From positions 186,001-250,000 of the forward strand of contig NZ_JAQFIF010000003.1 of NCBI RefSeq assembly GCF_029504395.1: a stretch of 64,000 nt of DNA. The letters are read 5' to 3'. Made by a program: the position numbers and the translations under genes. The DNA comes from Arthrobacter sp. ES3-54. GTDB lineage: Bacteria; Actinomycetota; Actinomycetes; Actinomycetales; Micrococcaceae. Below, one piece after another: positions 28,841-36,831 of the stretch (its first letter is position 1; each line of letters starts with the position of its first letter). Under the pieces are notes generated by a model that ran no database searches, was not told the origin of the DNA, and saw nothing but the letters and a program-made list of their open reading frames with translations.

Positions 28841-29938
28841 CTAGACGGTGGCCAGGGTGTGGGCGAGAGCCTTGATGATGGCGTCGGTGACGTCATCGGT
28901 GTTGGCCTCGCCGCCGACGTCGCGCGTCAGGTAGCCGGCGGCCGTGGTCTGCTCGATGGCGGCCTCGATGCGCCGGGCTTCCTCGTGCAGGCCGAAGTGG
29001 TCCAGCATCAGCGCGGCGCTGGCGATCGCGCCGATCGGGTTGCTGATGCCCTTGCCGGCGATGTCCGGCGCGGAGCCGTGGACCGGTTCGAACATGGACG
29101 GGAAGCGGCGTTCCGGGTTCAGGTTCGCGCTGGCCGCCAGGCCGAGGCTTCCGGCCAGGGCCGAGCCGAGGTCCGAGAGGATGTCCGCGTTCAGGTTCGA
29201 GGCGACGACGACGGAGAGGTCTTCGGGATGCAGGATGAACTTGGCGCTCATGGCGTCGACCAGGACGCTTTCGGTGGCCACGTCCGGGTAGTCCAGGGCC
29301 ACGCGCTGGAAGGTTTCGTCCCAAAGGACCATGCCGTACTGCTGGGCGTTGGACTTGGTGACGGAGGAGACCTTCTTCACGGTGCGGGTCCGGGCGAGGT
29401 CGAAGGCGAAGCGCATGATCCGCTCGCAGCCCTTTTCGGTGAACAGGGCCGTCTGGAGGGCCACCTCGTTGCCGGGGCCGCGGCCGCTGAGGTTCCGTCC
29501 GCCCAGGCCGGCGTACTCGCCTTCGCTGTTTTCGCGGACCACGATCCAGTCGAGCTCGGTGTGATCGGCCTTTCGCAGCGGGGACTGGATGCCGGGCAGG
29601 AACTTTACCGGGCGGATGTTGGCCCACTGGTCGAAGTTCTGCGTGATGTTCAGGCGCAGGCCCCAGAGGCTGATGTGGTCCGGGACGTTCTCCCAGCCGA
29701 CGGCGCCGAAGTAGATGGCGTCAAAGTCCTTGAGGACTTCCAGGCCGTTCGGGTCCATCATCTGGCCGGTCTTTTCGTAGTAGCCGCAGCCCCACGGGAA
29801 CTCGGTCCATTCGAAGGCGAACTTGCCGCCGGAATTCTCTGCAAGGGCGTCCAGGACGCGGCGGCCGGCGGAGACAACTTCCTTGCCGACGCCGTCGGCG
29901 GGGATGGAAGCGATGCTGAATTTCTGGGTGGCGCTCAT
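28841..29938 (-). CDS. Tartrate dehydrogenase/decarboxylase (D-malate dehydrogenase type)
   Basis: A 365-residue member of the isocitrate/isopropylmalate dehydrogenase superfamily. It starts SIASIPADGVGKEVV, where leucine enzymes have GDGIG; the substrate loop LRLNITQNFDQWANIRPVKF and RENSEGEYAGLGGR fit the TtuC/DmlA branch. Metal-ligand region is DAMSAKFILHPEDLSVVVAS, NAD region GSAPDIAGKGISNPIGAI. Tartrate dehydrogenases convert meso-tartrate to D-glycerate and CO2, and D-malate to pyruvate; glycerate kinase in the same operon makes tartrate the better guess. A LysR box lies upstream at 30044-30060. Confidence 0.88.
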   Translation of the reverse strand: MSATQKFSIASIPADGVGKEVVSAGRRVLDALAENSGGKFAFEWTEFPWGCGYYEKTGQMMDPNGLEVLKDFDAIYFGAVGWENVPDHISLWGLRLNITQNFDQWANIRPVKFLPGIQSPLRKADHTELDWIVVRENSEGEYAGLGGRNLSGRGPGNEVALQTALFTEKGCERIMRFAFDLARTRTVKKVSSVTKSNAQQYGMVLWDETFQRVALDYPDVATESVLVDAMSAKFILHPEDLSVVVASNLNADILSDLGSALAGSLGLAASANLNPERRFPSMFEPVHGSAPDIAGKGISNPIGAIASAALMLDHFGLHEEARRIEAAIEQTTAAGYLTRDVGGEANTDDVTDAIIKALAHTLATV

Positions 29939-30043
29939 GTGCCTACCTCCTCGTTGAGTGTGTTAGCAGCGTCACACTGCTTGTCCTCTTCAAGTAGACG
30001 GCCCGGCACCAGCCGCCGTCCAAGACCAAGATTCGATACGCTA

Positions 30044-30060
30044 AATAGGCTCAACCTATT
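30044..30060. promoter_or_regulatory. LysR-type box before the tartrate operon
   Basis: AATAGG-CTCAA-CCTATT is a perfect six-base inverted repeat with a five-base spacer, containing a T-N11-A type arrangement. It is about 106 bases before the dehydrogenase start and overlaps the last codons and stop of the LysR gene. A similar GATAG...CTATC dyad is upstream of the LysR gene itself. Confidence 0.6.
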
Positions 30061-30967
30061 GGTCGACGGCCTCCGCGCCCCTAGCCGCCGCATGCAGTTC
30101 TGCCACGGCCAGGAAGGCTTTGGCAGCGGGCGTCAGGTCGTCCTTCCGGCTCAGGATGGCGACGTCGAGATGGGACACCGGTTCGATCAGGAGGGTCCGC
30201 AGCCCTGACTTGTGCGCCAGCGGCGCCCAGGATGAGGGCATCACAGCGTGGCCCACCCCAGCCAGGACCAGCGGCAGGATGGAGGTCCGGTGCGCGACCT
30301 CCACCACGATTTCCGTGTTGACGCCTCGGGCCAGGGCATCGTCGACCAGCCAGCGCATCAGGGATCCGCGCTGGCTTGCGATCAGCCGGTGCCCGCCAAG
30401 ATCCTCGCGCTGAATGGCCGTCCCGGGACCGAACGTGTCCGCCTGCGGGTTGACGATGAGGATCAACGGCTGGCGCTCGAGCTCCAGGACCTGGACGCCC
30501 TGGACCCGCATGGGGTTCGGGGATCCGGCCAAGCCGATTTCGGTGCTGCCGCTGCGGACGGATTCAACGACCTCCTCGGGCGTGAACGCGGCACTGACGT
30601 TCAGCCGCACCGACGGATGGGCCCGGGTGTATTCGGCGATCATGGACGTGAGCGGCTCAATGCCGGGGGAGGGCATAGTGATAATGTCCAGCCGCCCGCT
30701 CCGCACGCCCCGCAGCGCCTGCACCGCGGACTGCGCGGCATCCAGGTCCCGCATGACCAGCCGGGCCGGCCCGACGAGTTCTTTACCTGCTTCGCTGAGT
30801 ACCGCGCGGCGGCCGATGCGGTGAAAGAGCGGCACCCCGAGGTCCTTTTCCAGGCCCGCGATTGTCTGTGAAAGAGACGGCTGGGCGATGAGCAGGTGCT
30901 CTGCGGCGCGGCTGAAGCCGTCGTGGTCAACGACGGCCAGAAAATACTTCAGCTTCCGTGTGTCCAC
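30056..30967 (-). CDS. LysR family regulator of the tartrate operon
   Basis: A 303-residue LysR-type regulator. N-terminal winged HTH (LKYFLAVVDHDGFSRAAEHL then IAQPSLSQTIAGLEKDLGVP, about residues 5-50) with the usual LFHRIGRRAVLSEAGKEL continuation, then a periplasmic-binding-like effector domain. The GTG at 30967 has AAAGGAG five bases upstream and puts the HTH at residue 3; the frame further upstream is non-coding. It precedes the tartrate operon on the same strand, with an inverted repeat in each promoter, so it is the likely activator. Confidence 0.9.
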   Translation of the reverse strand: MDTRKLKYFLAVVDHDGFSRAAEHLLIAQPSLSQTIAGLEKDLGVPLFHRIGRRAVLSEAGKELVGPARLVMRDLDAAQSAVQALRGVRSGRLDIITMPSPGIEPLTSMIAEYTRAHPSVRLNVSAAFTPEEVVESVRSGSTEIGLAGSPNPMRVQGVQVLELERQPLILIVNPQADTFGPGTAIQREDLGGHRLIASQRGSLMRWLVDDALARGVNTEIVVEVAHRTSILPLVLAGVGHAVMPSSWAPLAHKSGLRTLLIEPVSHLDVAILSRKDDLTPAAKAFLAVAELHAAARGAEAVDQ

Positions 30968-31055
30968 GCCAGCTCCTTTACCGGTCCGGTCCTGGGACTT
31001 CCGGCGCCTTGGAACGCACGCCCGGGGGCGGCACAGCGTGCGGCGCGGACGCATA

Positions 31056-31072
31056 GATAGCCTACGCCTATC
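31056..31072. promoter_or_regulatory. Candidate LysR self-regulation site
   Basis: GATAG-CCTACGC-CTATC lies in the 265-base divergent gap between the LysR gene and the CYTH-CHAD gene. It resembles the dyad at 30044-30060 in its ATAG...CTAT arms, but the spacer is seven bases and not five. No other strong signal was seen in this gap except a small CCCAGCG/TGCTGGG hairpin. Confidence 0.4.
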
Positions 31073-31232
31073 AGGACCGGGCTGCCCAGCGTTGCTGGGC
31101 GCCGCGGAGGTCTGGTCGGGCTGTTCCCGCAGGCCTAGAATCGGGCTGGGCGGAACTGGCCAAGGCGCCGGCCTGACACGCCCGCCGAAGATCAAGTCCG
31201 TGTTCCAGCGGTGCCAGTAGGGGGAGCCCGCC

Positions 31233-32762
31233 ATGGGGACCACGGGAAAACTTGAGACGGAACAAAAGTTCGACGCCGAGACCTCCTCAGCGCTTCCGGA
31301 CCTGCTGGAAATAGAGGGTGTGGACGACGTTTCGGAGCCGGTGACGGATCACCTTGAGGCTGTGTACTTCGACACCCCGTCCCTGGCACTTGCCGCACGG
31401 CGCCTGACCCTGCGGCGGCGCACGGGCGGAGCGGACGCCGGGTGGCACCTCAAGCTTCCCGCCGGAACCGACCAGCGGGAGGAAATCCATGCCCCGCTGG
31501 GCCAGCCGGAGACCGTTCCGGACGAACTATCCGCTCATGTGCAGGTATTGACGCGGGGCGAGGAACTGGTGCCTGTCGCCCGGCTGAGTACGCGGCGCAC
31601 CACCTACCGGCTCTACGGGCCTCTCGGTGAGCACCTGGCCGACTTCGCCGACGACCATGTCCACGCCGAGGCCCTGCAGCCGCCAAGGCCGGCCCTCGAC
31701 TGGCGTGAATGGGAGCTCGAACTCGTCCACGGACCCCGGGAGTTCCTCGACGCCGCCGCCGGAACCCTGACGTCCACGGGCGCGGCCCAGGCCTCCTATC
31801 CGTCCAAACTGGCCCGTACTTTTGGGGATGCCTGGCCGGCCGAACTCAGTCCCCGGACCCGAAAACCCCGGAAGAAACTCCGCAAGAAGGGACCGGCAGC
31901 CGACGTCGTGACGGCCTATATGGACGCACGGATCGAGGACTACATCGCCCATGATCCGGGCGTGCGGCTGGGGACACCGGATTCTGTCCACAAGATGCGG
32001 TCAGCGACCCGCCGGGCGCGCTCCGCCCTGGCCACCTATCGCAAACTCTTCAAGCGCTCCGCGGCCCGGGAACTCCAGGCTGAACTGAAGTGGCTGGGCC
32101 AGATCCTGGGTCCGGCTCGCGACGCCGAGGTGATGCTGGAGCGGCTTCGCCAGCACATCCTGGAACTCCCCGAAGAACAGCACTCCGGCTCTTTGAACCA
32201 GATGATCGAGCTGGAGCTGGTCGCAGCCCACGACGCAGGTTACAGAAACGTCCTGGAGACCCTCGGGACCGACCGCTATTTCCGTCTCCTTGGCTCCCTG
32301 GAGGACTTCCGGGACCACCCGCCGGCCAAGCCTCGCGCCTTCCGCCCCGCCCGCAAAGTGACGGCCAAGCTGGTGAACAAGGCAGCAAAACGGGTGGAGC
32401 GCTCCCGGAAGGCCGTCAAACGCTCAGCCGGCCGGACCGCCCGCGACACGGCGCTGCACGAGGTCCGAAAAGACGCCAAACGGCTGCGGCACGCGGGCGA
32501 ATCGGTCATGGAGATCCACGGCAAACGCGCCGCCAAGCTCACAAAATCCGCTGGACGGCTCCAGACAGTACTCGGCGACCATCAGGACAGCGTCATGGCG
32601 ACCGCCCTGCTGCAGAGACTGGCGGCCACCCCGGACCGGCCCGCCGATACCGACCTCGGCATCGAGAGCTTGCTGGCGATGGAAGAACGCATTGCCCGGA
32701 AAACGGAGAAAAAAGGCCGCAAGGCAGGGAAAAAGCTTCGCGGCCTGCGGCTCCGCTCCTGA
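31233..32762 (+). CDS. CYTH and CHAD domain protein
   Basis: A 509-residue two-domain protein. The N-terminal CYTH (triphosphate tunnel) domain, about residues 5-200, opens with the ExExK motif (LETEQKF) and has VYFDTPSLALAARRLTLRRR and WHLKLPAG with the phosphate-contacting Arg and Lys. The CHAD domain (about 220-505) is helical and basic with conserved His (SVHKMRSATRRARSAL; LHEVRKDAKRLRHAGE). CHAD domains bind polyphosphate; CYTH domains hydrolyse triphosphates. The first ATG with GGGGGAG six bases upstream was chosen. The exonuclease gene follows after 30 bases on the same strand. Confidence 0.92.
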   Translation: MGTTGKLETEQKFDAETSSALPDLLEIEGVDDVSEPVTDHLEAVYFDTPSLALAARRLTLRRRTGGADAGWHLKLPAGTDQREEIHAPLGQPETVPDELSAHVQVLTRGEELVPVARLSTRRTTYRLYGPLGEHLADFADDHVHAEALQPPRPALDWREWELELVHGPREFLDAAAGTLTSTGAAQASYPSKLARTFGDAWPAELSPRTRKPRKKLRKKGPAADVVTAYMDARIEDYIAHDPGVRLGTPDSVHKMRSATRRARSALATYRKLFKRSAARELQAELKWLGQILGPARDAEVMLERLRQHILELPEEQHSGSLNQMIELELVAAHDAGYRNVLETLGTDRYFRLLGSLEDFRDHPPAKPRAFRPARKVTAKLVNKAAKRVERSRKAVKRSAGRTARDTALHEVRKDAKRLRHAGESVMEIHGKRAAKLTKSAGRLQTVLGDHQDSVMATALLQRLAATPDRPADTDLGIESLLAMEERIARKTEKKGRKAGKKLRGLRLRS

Positions 32763-32792
32763 CCCGCGGGGGCATCCGTGTCAGGATCAGTT

Positions 32793-33731
32793 ATGACCGA
32801 CCGCCTGATGCTGCTCGATACCGCGTCGCTGTACTTTCGCGCGTTCTACGGCGTGCCCGACACGATCCGCCGCGCCGACGGCACCCCGGTGAACGCCGTT
32901 CGCGGGCTGCTCGACATGATCGCGCGGCTCACCACCGACTACGGCGCGACGCATCTCATTGCGTGCTGGGACGACGATTGGCGTCCGCAGTGGCGGGTGG
33001 ACCTCATCCCAAGCTACAAGTCGCATCGAGTTGCCGAGATCGTGGCCGGCGCCCCCGATGCGGAGGTGGTGCCGGACGCGCTCGAGGCGCAGATTCCAAT
33101 GATCCGCCGGGTGCTCGAGCTCGCCGGCATCGCCGTCGTCGGGGCTGCCGAACACGAGGCCGACGACGTGATCGGCACCTACGCCAGCTACGCCGAGCTT
33201 CCGGTCGACGTGGTGACGGGCGACCGCGACCTCTTCCAGGTCGTCGACGACGCCCGTCAGGTGCGGGTGATCTACACCGCGCGCGGGATGCGGAACCTCG
33301 AAGTCCTGACCGACGCCGTCGTCGTCGGTAAATACCGCGTGCTGCCCGGGCAGTATGCCGACTACGCGACCCTGCGCGGCGACAGCTCTGACGGGCTGCC
33401 GGGCGTCGCCGGCATCGGCGAGAAAACCGCCGCGACGCTGCTTGGGGAGTACGGCACGCTCGACGGGCTGCTCGCGGCTGCCGCGGACGCAGGAAGCGGG
33501 ATGTCCGCCTCCGTGCGGTCGAAACTCGCCGCGGCTGCGGACTACCTCACGGTCGCGCCCGCCGTCGTGAAGATTGTGCGGGACCTGGAGCTGCCGACGC
33601 TCGAGGAGGCGGGCGCGCAACTGCACCCTGTCCTCGGTGGTTCGCGGGCCGAACTTGAACGCCTCGCCACAGAGTGGAACCTCGGCGGATCTGTCAAGCG
33701 GCTCCTTGAGGCGCTCGACCTACGTCGTTAG
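32793..33731 (+). CDS. 5'-3' exonuclease, FEN/PolA N-terminal type
   Basis: A 312-residue stand-alone nuclease like the N-terminal domain of DNA polymerase I. Metal-ligand Asp residues appear in MLLDTASLYFRAF, AEHEADDVIGTYAS and VTGDRDLFQVV; the DNA-binding helix-three-turn-helix is SSDGLPGVAGIGEKTAATLL (about residues 198-217). ATG 32793 lies after AGGATC; a GTG at 32778 would add five residues. Such proteins take part in primer removal and repair. Its GCG/CGC-heavy codon choice looks slightly different from its neighbours, which may mean transfer from another actinobacterium. Confidence 0.92.
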   Translation: MTDRLMLLDTASLYFRAFYGVPDTIRRADGTPVNAVRGLLDMIARLTTDYGATHLIACWDDDWRPQWRVDLIPSYKSHRVAEIVAGAPDAEVVPDALEAQIPMIRRVLELAGIAVVGAAEHEADDVIGTYASYAELPVDVVTGDRDLFQVVDDARQVRVIYTARGMRNLEVLTDAVVVGKYRVLPGQYADYATLRGDSSDGLPGVAGIGEKTAATLLGEYGTLDGLLAAAADAGSGMSASVRSKLAAAADYLTVAPAVVKIVRDLELPTLEEAGAQLHPVLGGSRAELERLATEWNLGGSVKRLLEALDLRR

Positions 33732-33761
33732 GGGAAAGCCCCCGGATGGTGTGGGCAAAAA

Positions 33762-33803
33762 GCCGGGGCGGAAATGCGATCCGGACCGCACCTCTGCCCC
33801 GGC
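33762..33803. terminator. Possible terminator between convergent genes
   Basis: GCCGGGGC (33762-33769) pairs with GCCCCGGC (33796-33803) across a 26-base loop, in the gap between the exonuclease gene and the convergent CsbD gene. The large loop and lack of a T-run make this only a candidate. Confidence 0.35.
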
Positions 33804-33819
33804 CTCTGGCGGCCTGTTT

Positions 33820-33996
33820 TCAGTGTTTCTTGAAGGCGTCCTTGACTTTTTCGCCAGCCTGCTTCAGGTCTGCTTTGACTTGGTGGCTTTTGCCTTCGGC
33901 CTTCATCTTGTCGTCGCCGGTGGCTTTGCCAGCTGTCTCTTTGCCTTTGCCGTGGAGCTTCTCGGCGGCATTGTGGATCTTGTCACCCAGGCCCAT
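33820..33996 (-). CDS. CsbD family stress protein
   Basis: A 58-residue, Lys/Gly/Ala-rich helical protein starting MGLGDKIHNAAEKLHGKGKE and ending in VKDAFKKH, with the repeated K-A-x-G-K pattern (KETAGKATGDDKMKAEGK) of CsbD-like general stress proteins. These are abundant small cytosolic proteins of unknown biochemical role, sigma-B dependent in Bacillus. The ATG at 33996 has a strong AAGGAGGA upstream, implying high expression. Confidence 0.88.
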   Translation of the reverse strand: MGLGDKIHNAAEKLHGKGKETAGKATGDDKMKAEGKSHQVKADLKQAGEKVKDAFKKH

Positions 33997-34147
33997 GATG
34001 ATCCTCCTTATTTGGTCGCCTCCGCGACGTGAATGCCGTGGAAGCCACAGTTAATTGTAGGGACAGAAGTGCCGAAAGTGGGGGAGAGGTTTAATCACCA
34101 TTTGCGGTGGCCGGGCCACCATGCGGCCTTTGGGACAACAATCCAAA

Positions 34148-34360
34148 TCAGGCGATCAAGGTATGCAGATTGACTCCGAAGATGGCCACGAGCGGCCAGA
34201 GGATAATTGCCGCCAGGCCTTCCAGAATGTTGCCGGGAATGTTCCATGCCACGAGATAGCCGTGGGTGGCGGCGACCACTACGCCGATGGCCAGATACAC
34301 GGTCCCGATCAGACCTATTCCGCGCCCGCCAGATTGGCGCCTGCCCATTCCGCGCATCAT
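34148..34360 (-). CDS. Small two-span membrane protein
   Basis: A 70-residue protein with a basic N-terminus (MMRGMGRRQSGGRG) and two hydrophobic segments: about residues 15-30 (GLIGTVYLAIGVVVAA) and 44-65 (GLAAIILWPLVAIFGVNLH). It belongs by appearance to the small hydrophobic actinobacterial proteins of unknown function. ATG 34360 is chosen since the first charged-hydrophobic transition follows; a frame up to 34429 adds residues of no clear character. No partner is evident; the PadR regulator lies upstream on the same strand. Confidence 0.65.
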   Translation of the reverse strand: MMRGMGRRQSGGRGIGLIGTVYLAIGVVVAATHGYLVAWNIPGNILEGLAAIILWPLVAIFGVNLHTLIA

Positions 34361-34475
34361 CGCTCTTTTCCCGCTGCGGGGTGTGGCTATAACTATAGAG
34401 TTGCCGGGGTCATTTCCGGGAGGGACCATTGGCAGGGGTCAGGGCCAGAAAAGGGGGCTGCCGTAAACGGCGGTG

Positions 34476-35093
34476 TCAGTCGGCGAGGATGCGGTAGAGG
34501 GCGCGGCGGGTGTCATCGATTACTTCCATCGCGGCATTGCGTTGTTCCTCGGTTGCCGAGAAGCGGAACTGGTGGATGACTCCCATGAGCTTTCCCACGC
34601 TCTGGTGAAACGCCGGCCCGGATCCCTGAGGATCGGTGTTCCACGCGTTCCCCAGCTCCTCGGCGTGATCGGCCACATAGGCCTTGCCCGCGTCCGTGAG
34701 TGTGAACTCGGTGCGCCGGCCGTCACCCACGGGCGCGATCAGCTCTTCATCAACGAGCTGCTGGAGCGTCGGGTAGACGGACCCCGGGCTCGGACGCCAG
34801 GCTCCCGCCGTCTTATCGGCAATTGTCTTGATCAGGCCGTAGCCGTTGGACGGTGATTCGGCCAGGAGGGAGAGAATCGCCGAACGAACATCGCCCCTGT
34901 TGGCCCGCCGCGAACCGCCGGGACCGAAACCGGGACCAAATCCGGGTCCGAAACCCGGTCCGAATCCTGGCCCAAACCCGCGGCCCGGCCCGAAACCGCC
35001 GTGTCCGTGGGGTCCGCGACGGCTCCTGCCGCGCCCGAAGCGTCCCAGCGCGGGTCCGCCGTCCGTGAATTTGTCGTCGTGAATGCCTTTCAT
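34476..35093 (-). CDS. PadR family regulator with N-terminal Gly-Phe-Pro repeat
   Basis: A 205-residue PadR-type repressor. Residues 13-50 are an Arg/Gly-rich tail with five consecutive (F)GPG repeats (GFGPGFGPGFGP and so on), an unusual disordered region. The winged helix follows at about 55-125 (RGDVRSAILSLLAESPSNGYGLIKTI; the motif continues SPGSVYPTLQQLVDEEL), then a helical C-terminal dimerisation arm. The ATG at 35093 is the only start that includes the repeat; M residues inside it are absent. Palindromes lie upstream at 35135-35169, suggesting autoregulation. Its other targets are unknown. Confidence 0.85.
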   Translation of the reverse strand: MKGIHDDKFTDGGPALGRFGRGRSRRGPHGHGGFGPGRGFGPGFGPGFGPGFGPGFGPGGSRRANRGDVRSAILSLLAESPSNGYGLIKTIADKTAGAWRPSPGSVYPTLQQLVDEELIAPVGDGRRTEFTLTDAGKAYVADHAEELGNAWNTDPQGSGPAFHQSVGKLMGVIHQFRFSATEEQRNAAMEVIDDTRRALYRILAD

Positions 35094-35134
35094 AGCGGCA
35101 TCGCCCTTCCATGTCAGTTGAGTTTCCCTGGTTG

Positions 35135-35169
35135 TCGCCGATCAATCGGCGATAATTAACGATATATCG
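35135..35169. promoter_or_regulatory. Palindromes in the PadR promoter
   Basis: TCGCCGATCAATCGGCGA (35135-35152) is a perfect 8-base inverted repeat with a CA spacer, followed by CGATATATCG (35160-35169), a perfect AT-rich palindrome. PadR proteins usually bind AT-rich dyads close to their own promoter, so the second is the better operator candidate and the first a duplicate or enhancer site. Confidence 0.55.
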
Positions 35170-35246
35170 GTAAGTATCGCCGGTCAATGGTCAATCCAAC
35201 TGGATATTCGTTGCCACGGGCAGGGGGCCAGCCGCCGTCGGACACG

Positions 35247-36161
35247 TCAGGGAGACCGCAGGTTTTCGAGCAGCCGTTGCACCTGCTGCGGCCGCTCGAG
35301 GTTCGCGAAGTGGCCGCAACGCGGGATCGTCACCGTCTGGACGTGCGGGATGATGCTGGCCAGCCGGACCAGGTCGGACTGAGGCGTGAATACATCGCGG
35401 TCCCCGCGGATCGCCAGGGCGGGGGAGCGGATGCCGCGCCACTGGCCAAAATCGTAGTGCGCCGCGGCCCGGGCTGCCGCGGCGAAGCTTGCCGGCCGGG
35501 CGTCGTCGCCGAGCCCGCGGAGCACCCCGGCGGGGATGGCTGCGGGTTCTGCGAAGAATGGCGACATCAGCGGTCGCATCACAGGGGTGGCCCCGATTGC
35601 ACGGACCAGTGCCGACCCTGCCGGACCCAGGACCGCCATGGAGCGCATGGCCAGCAGCATGCCAACAAACGCCGGGAACGTGAACAGGCTGCGCAGTGGC
35701 CTGCGGGCCGCCCCGGAAACGCCGAATGTGGTGGCCGAAATGGTGGCCACGCTGGCGGTCCGTTCGGGCTGCACCGCGGCAATGTGCAATGCCAGGAAGC
35801 CTCCCATGGAGTGGCCCACCAGGTTCCAGCGCCGGTAGCCGAGTGAGGTCAGCACCTCGGTGACAGCCCGTGCCATCGCCTCGATGCCGAAATCTTCCAG
35901 CCGGGCACCCGTGGTGGATTCACCCCAGCCCGGAAGATCGATCAGCACCCGGTCGTGTGCCGAGGCCGCGGGAAGCAGTGCCCGGAAGGTAGTCCAGGAT
36001 CCCGCGGCGCCATGAAGGTAGACATCCGCTGTGCCGGACGCCGGACGCCGGCCACCGGTACCCTGCTGGAGCCGCACCGTGCAGGGACCCAGCTCCGTGG
36101 GAACCACCTCCCGCCGCAGCGGGGCCTTTCCCGTGGCGGCGGTTGCCTGCTGAACCCTCAT
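35247..36161 (-). CDS. Alpha/beta hydrolase
   Basis: A 304-residue alpha/beta-hydrolase-fold enzyme. Oxyanion-hole region YLHGAAGSWTTFRAL, nucleophile elbow LVGHSMGGFLALH (Ser), acid in AIRGDRDVFTPQSD, and catalytic His in PRCGHFANLERPQQV form a complete triad. A hydrophobic insertion around residues 170-190 (cap region) precedes the acid. ATG 36161 is taken over the GTG two codons earlier because AAGG is six bases upstream. The ester, lactone or other substrate is unknown. It is divergent from the ChrB-like gene. Confidence 0.87.
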   Translation of the reverse strand: MRVQQATAATGKAPLRREVVPTELGPCTVRLQQGTGGRRPASGTADVYLHGAAGSWTTFRALLPAASAHDRVLIDLPGWGESTTGARLEDFGIEAMARAVTEVLTSLGYRRWNLVGHSMGGFLALHIAAVQPERTASVATISATTFGVSGAARRPLRSLFTFPAFVGMLLAMRSMAVLGPAGSALVRAIGATPVMRPLMSPFFAEPAAIPAGVLRGLGDDARPASFAAAARAAAHYDFGQWRGIRSPALAIRGDRDVFTPQSDLVRLASIIPHVQTVTIPRCGHFANLERPQQVQRLLENLRSP

Positions 36162-36250
36162 GGTCACCTTCCGGTCGTGGTCTCTGAAAGTGATTCGGAG
36201 CGGCAGGGGTAACGGACCGGACGTGCAGGCTTAAGACCGGAATGCCGGTG

Positions 36251-36265
36251 CATCCACCGTGGATG
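36251..36265. promoter_or_regulatory. Inverted repeat upstream of chrB-like gene
   Basis: CATCCAC-C-GTGGATG is a perfect seven-base inverted repeat ending 24 bases before the GTG at 36289. Its position over the likely promoter of the ChrB-like gene makes it a regulator-site candidate. Confidence 0.4.
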
Positions 36266-36288
36266 TAGCAACCGTTACAATTAAGCAT

Positions 36289-36831
36289 GTGACTCAAAAT
36301 GCTGAAGTTTCCTGGCTTGTCCTGCTGGTGCAGGTGCCGTCGGATCCGTCCCGATACCGCGTGGCGGTCTGGCGGGAACTGCGTCGATTCGGTGCCGTCC
36401 CCATCGGCCAGGGCGCCTGGACTGCGCCTGATGTTCCTGCCTGCCGGGCGGGTGCAGAAAAGGCCCGCGAACTGGCCCGTGCAGGCAACGGCGACCTGAT
36501 CCTGCTGACGACCGGTTCCGCCGATGCTGATGCCGCCAAACTGCGTGCCCTGTTTGATGCGGCCCGGGGCGATGAGTGGGCCGAGTTCGTCGCGGACTGC
36601 GGGAAATTTCGGGCGGAGATTGCCCGCGAAATTGCGAAGCAGAAGTTCACGCTTGCCGAGCTCGAGGAGGAAGAGCAAAGCCTGGATCGGCTGCGGCGGT
36701 GGTTCCGCTCAATCCGGGGCAGGGACGTCTTCGGCAGTCCGTCGGCTTCCGGCGCCGAAGGGAGCCTGGCGGACTGCGTTGTTGCGCTGGAGGAATTTGC
36801 TGGACTGGTTTACCAGGAGCTGCACTCGTGA
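36289..36831 (+). CDS. ChrB N-terminal domain protein
   Basis: A 180-residue protein of the chromate-resistance ChrB N-terminal type (COG4275-like): SWLVLLVQVPSDPSRYRVAV, RRFGAVPIGQGAWTAPD and DEWAEFVADCGKFRAEI are its conserved blocks. In ChrB this domain is joined to a C-terminal domain; here it stands alone. Known ChrB proteins regulate the chromate exporter ChrA, but the partner here is an MFS pump. The GTG start is inferred from the alignment of SWLVLL to the N-terminus; GTG 36289 gives eight residues before it. The stop overlaps the pump start (GTGA). Confidence 0.75.
   Translation: MTQNAEVSWLVLLVQVPSDPSRYRVAVWRELRRFGAVPIGQGAWTAPDVPACRAGAEKARELARAGNGDLILLTTGSADADAAKLRALFDAARGDEWAEFVADCGKFRAEIAREIAKQKFTLAELEEEEQSLDRLRRWFRSIRGRDVFGSPSASGAEGSLADCVVALEEFAGLVYQELHS

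Noticed and set aside
27036..28844. A 602-codon plus-strand frame opposite the symporter gene
   Set aside because: The minus-strand frame has DctA family motifs and a good ribosome site; the plus-strand product is low-complexity Asp/Gly/Glu-rich and has none.
30968..31243. Upstream extension of the LysR gene to 31243
   Set aside because: Gly/Pro/Arg-rich sequence through a divergent promoter; the GTG at 30967 has a strong ribosome site and correct HTH position.
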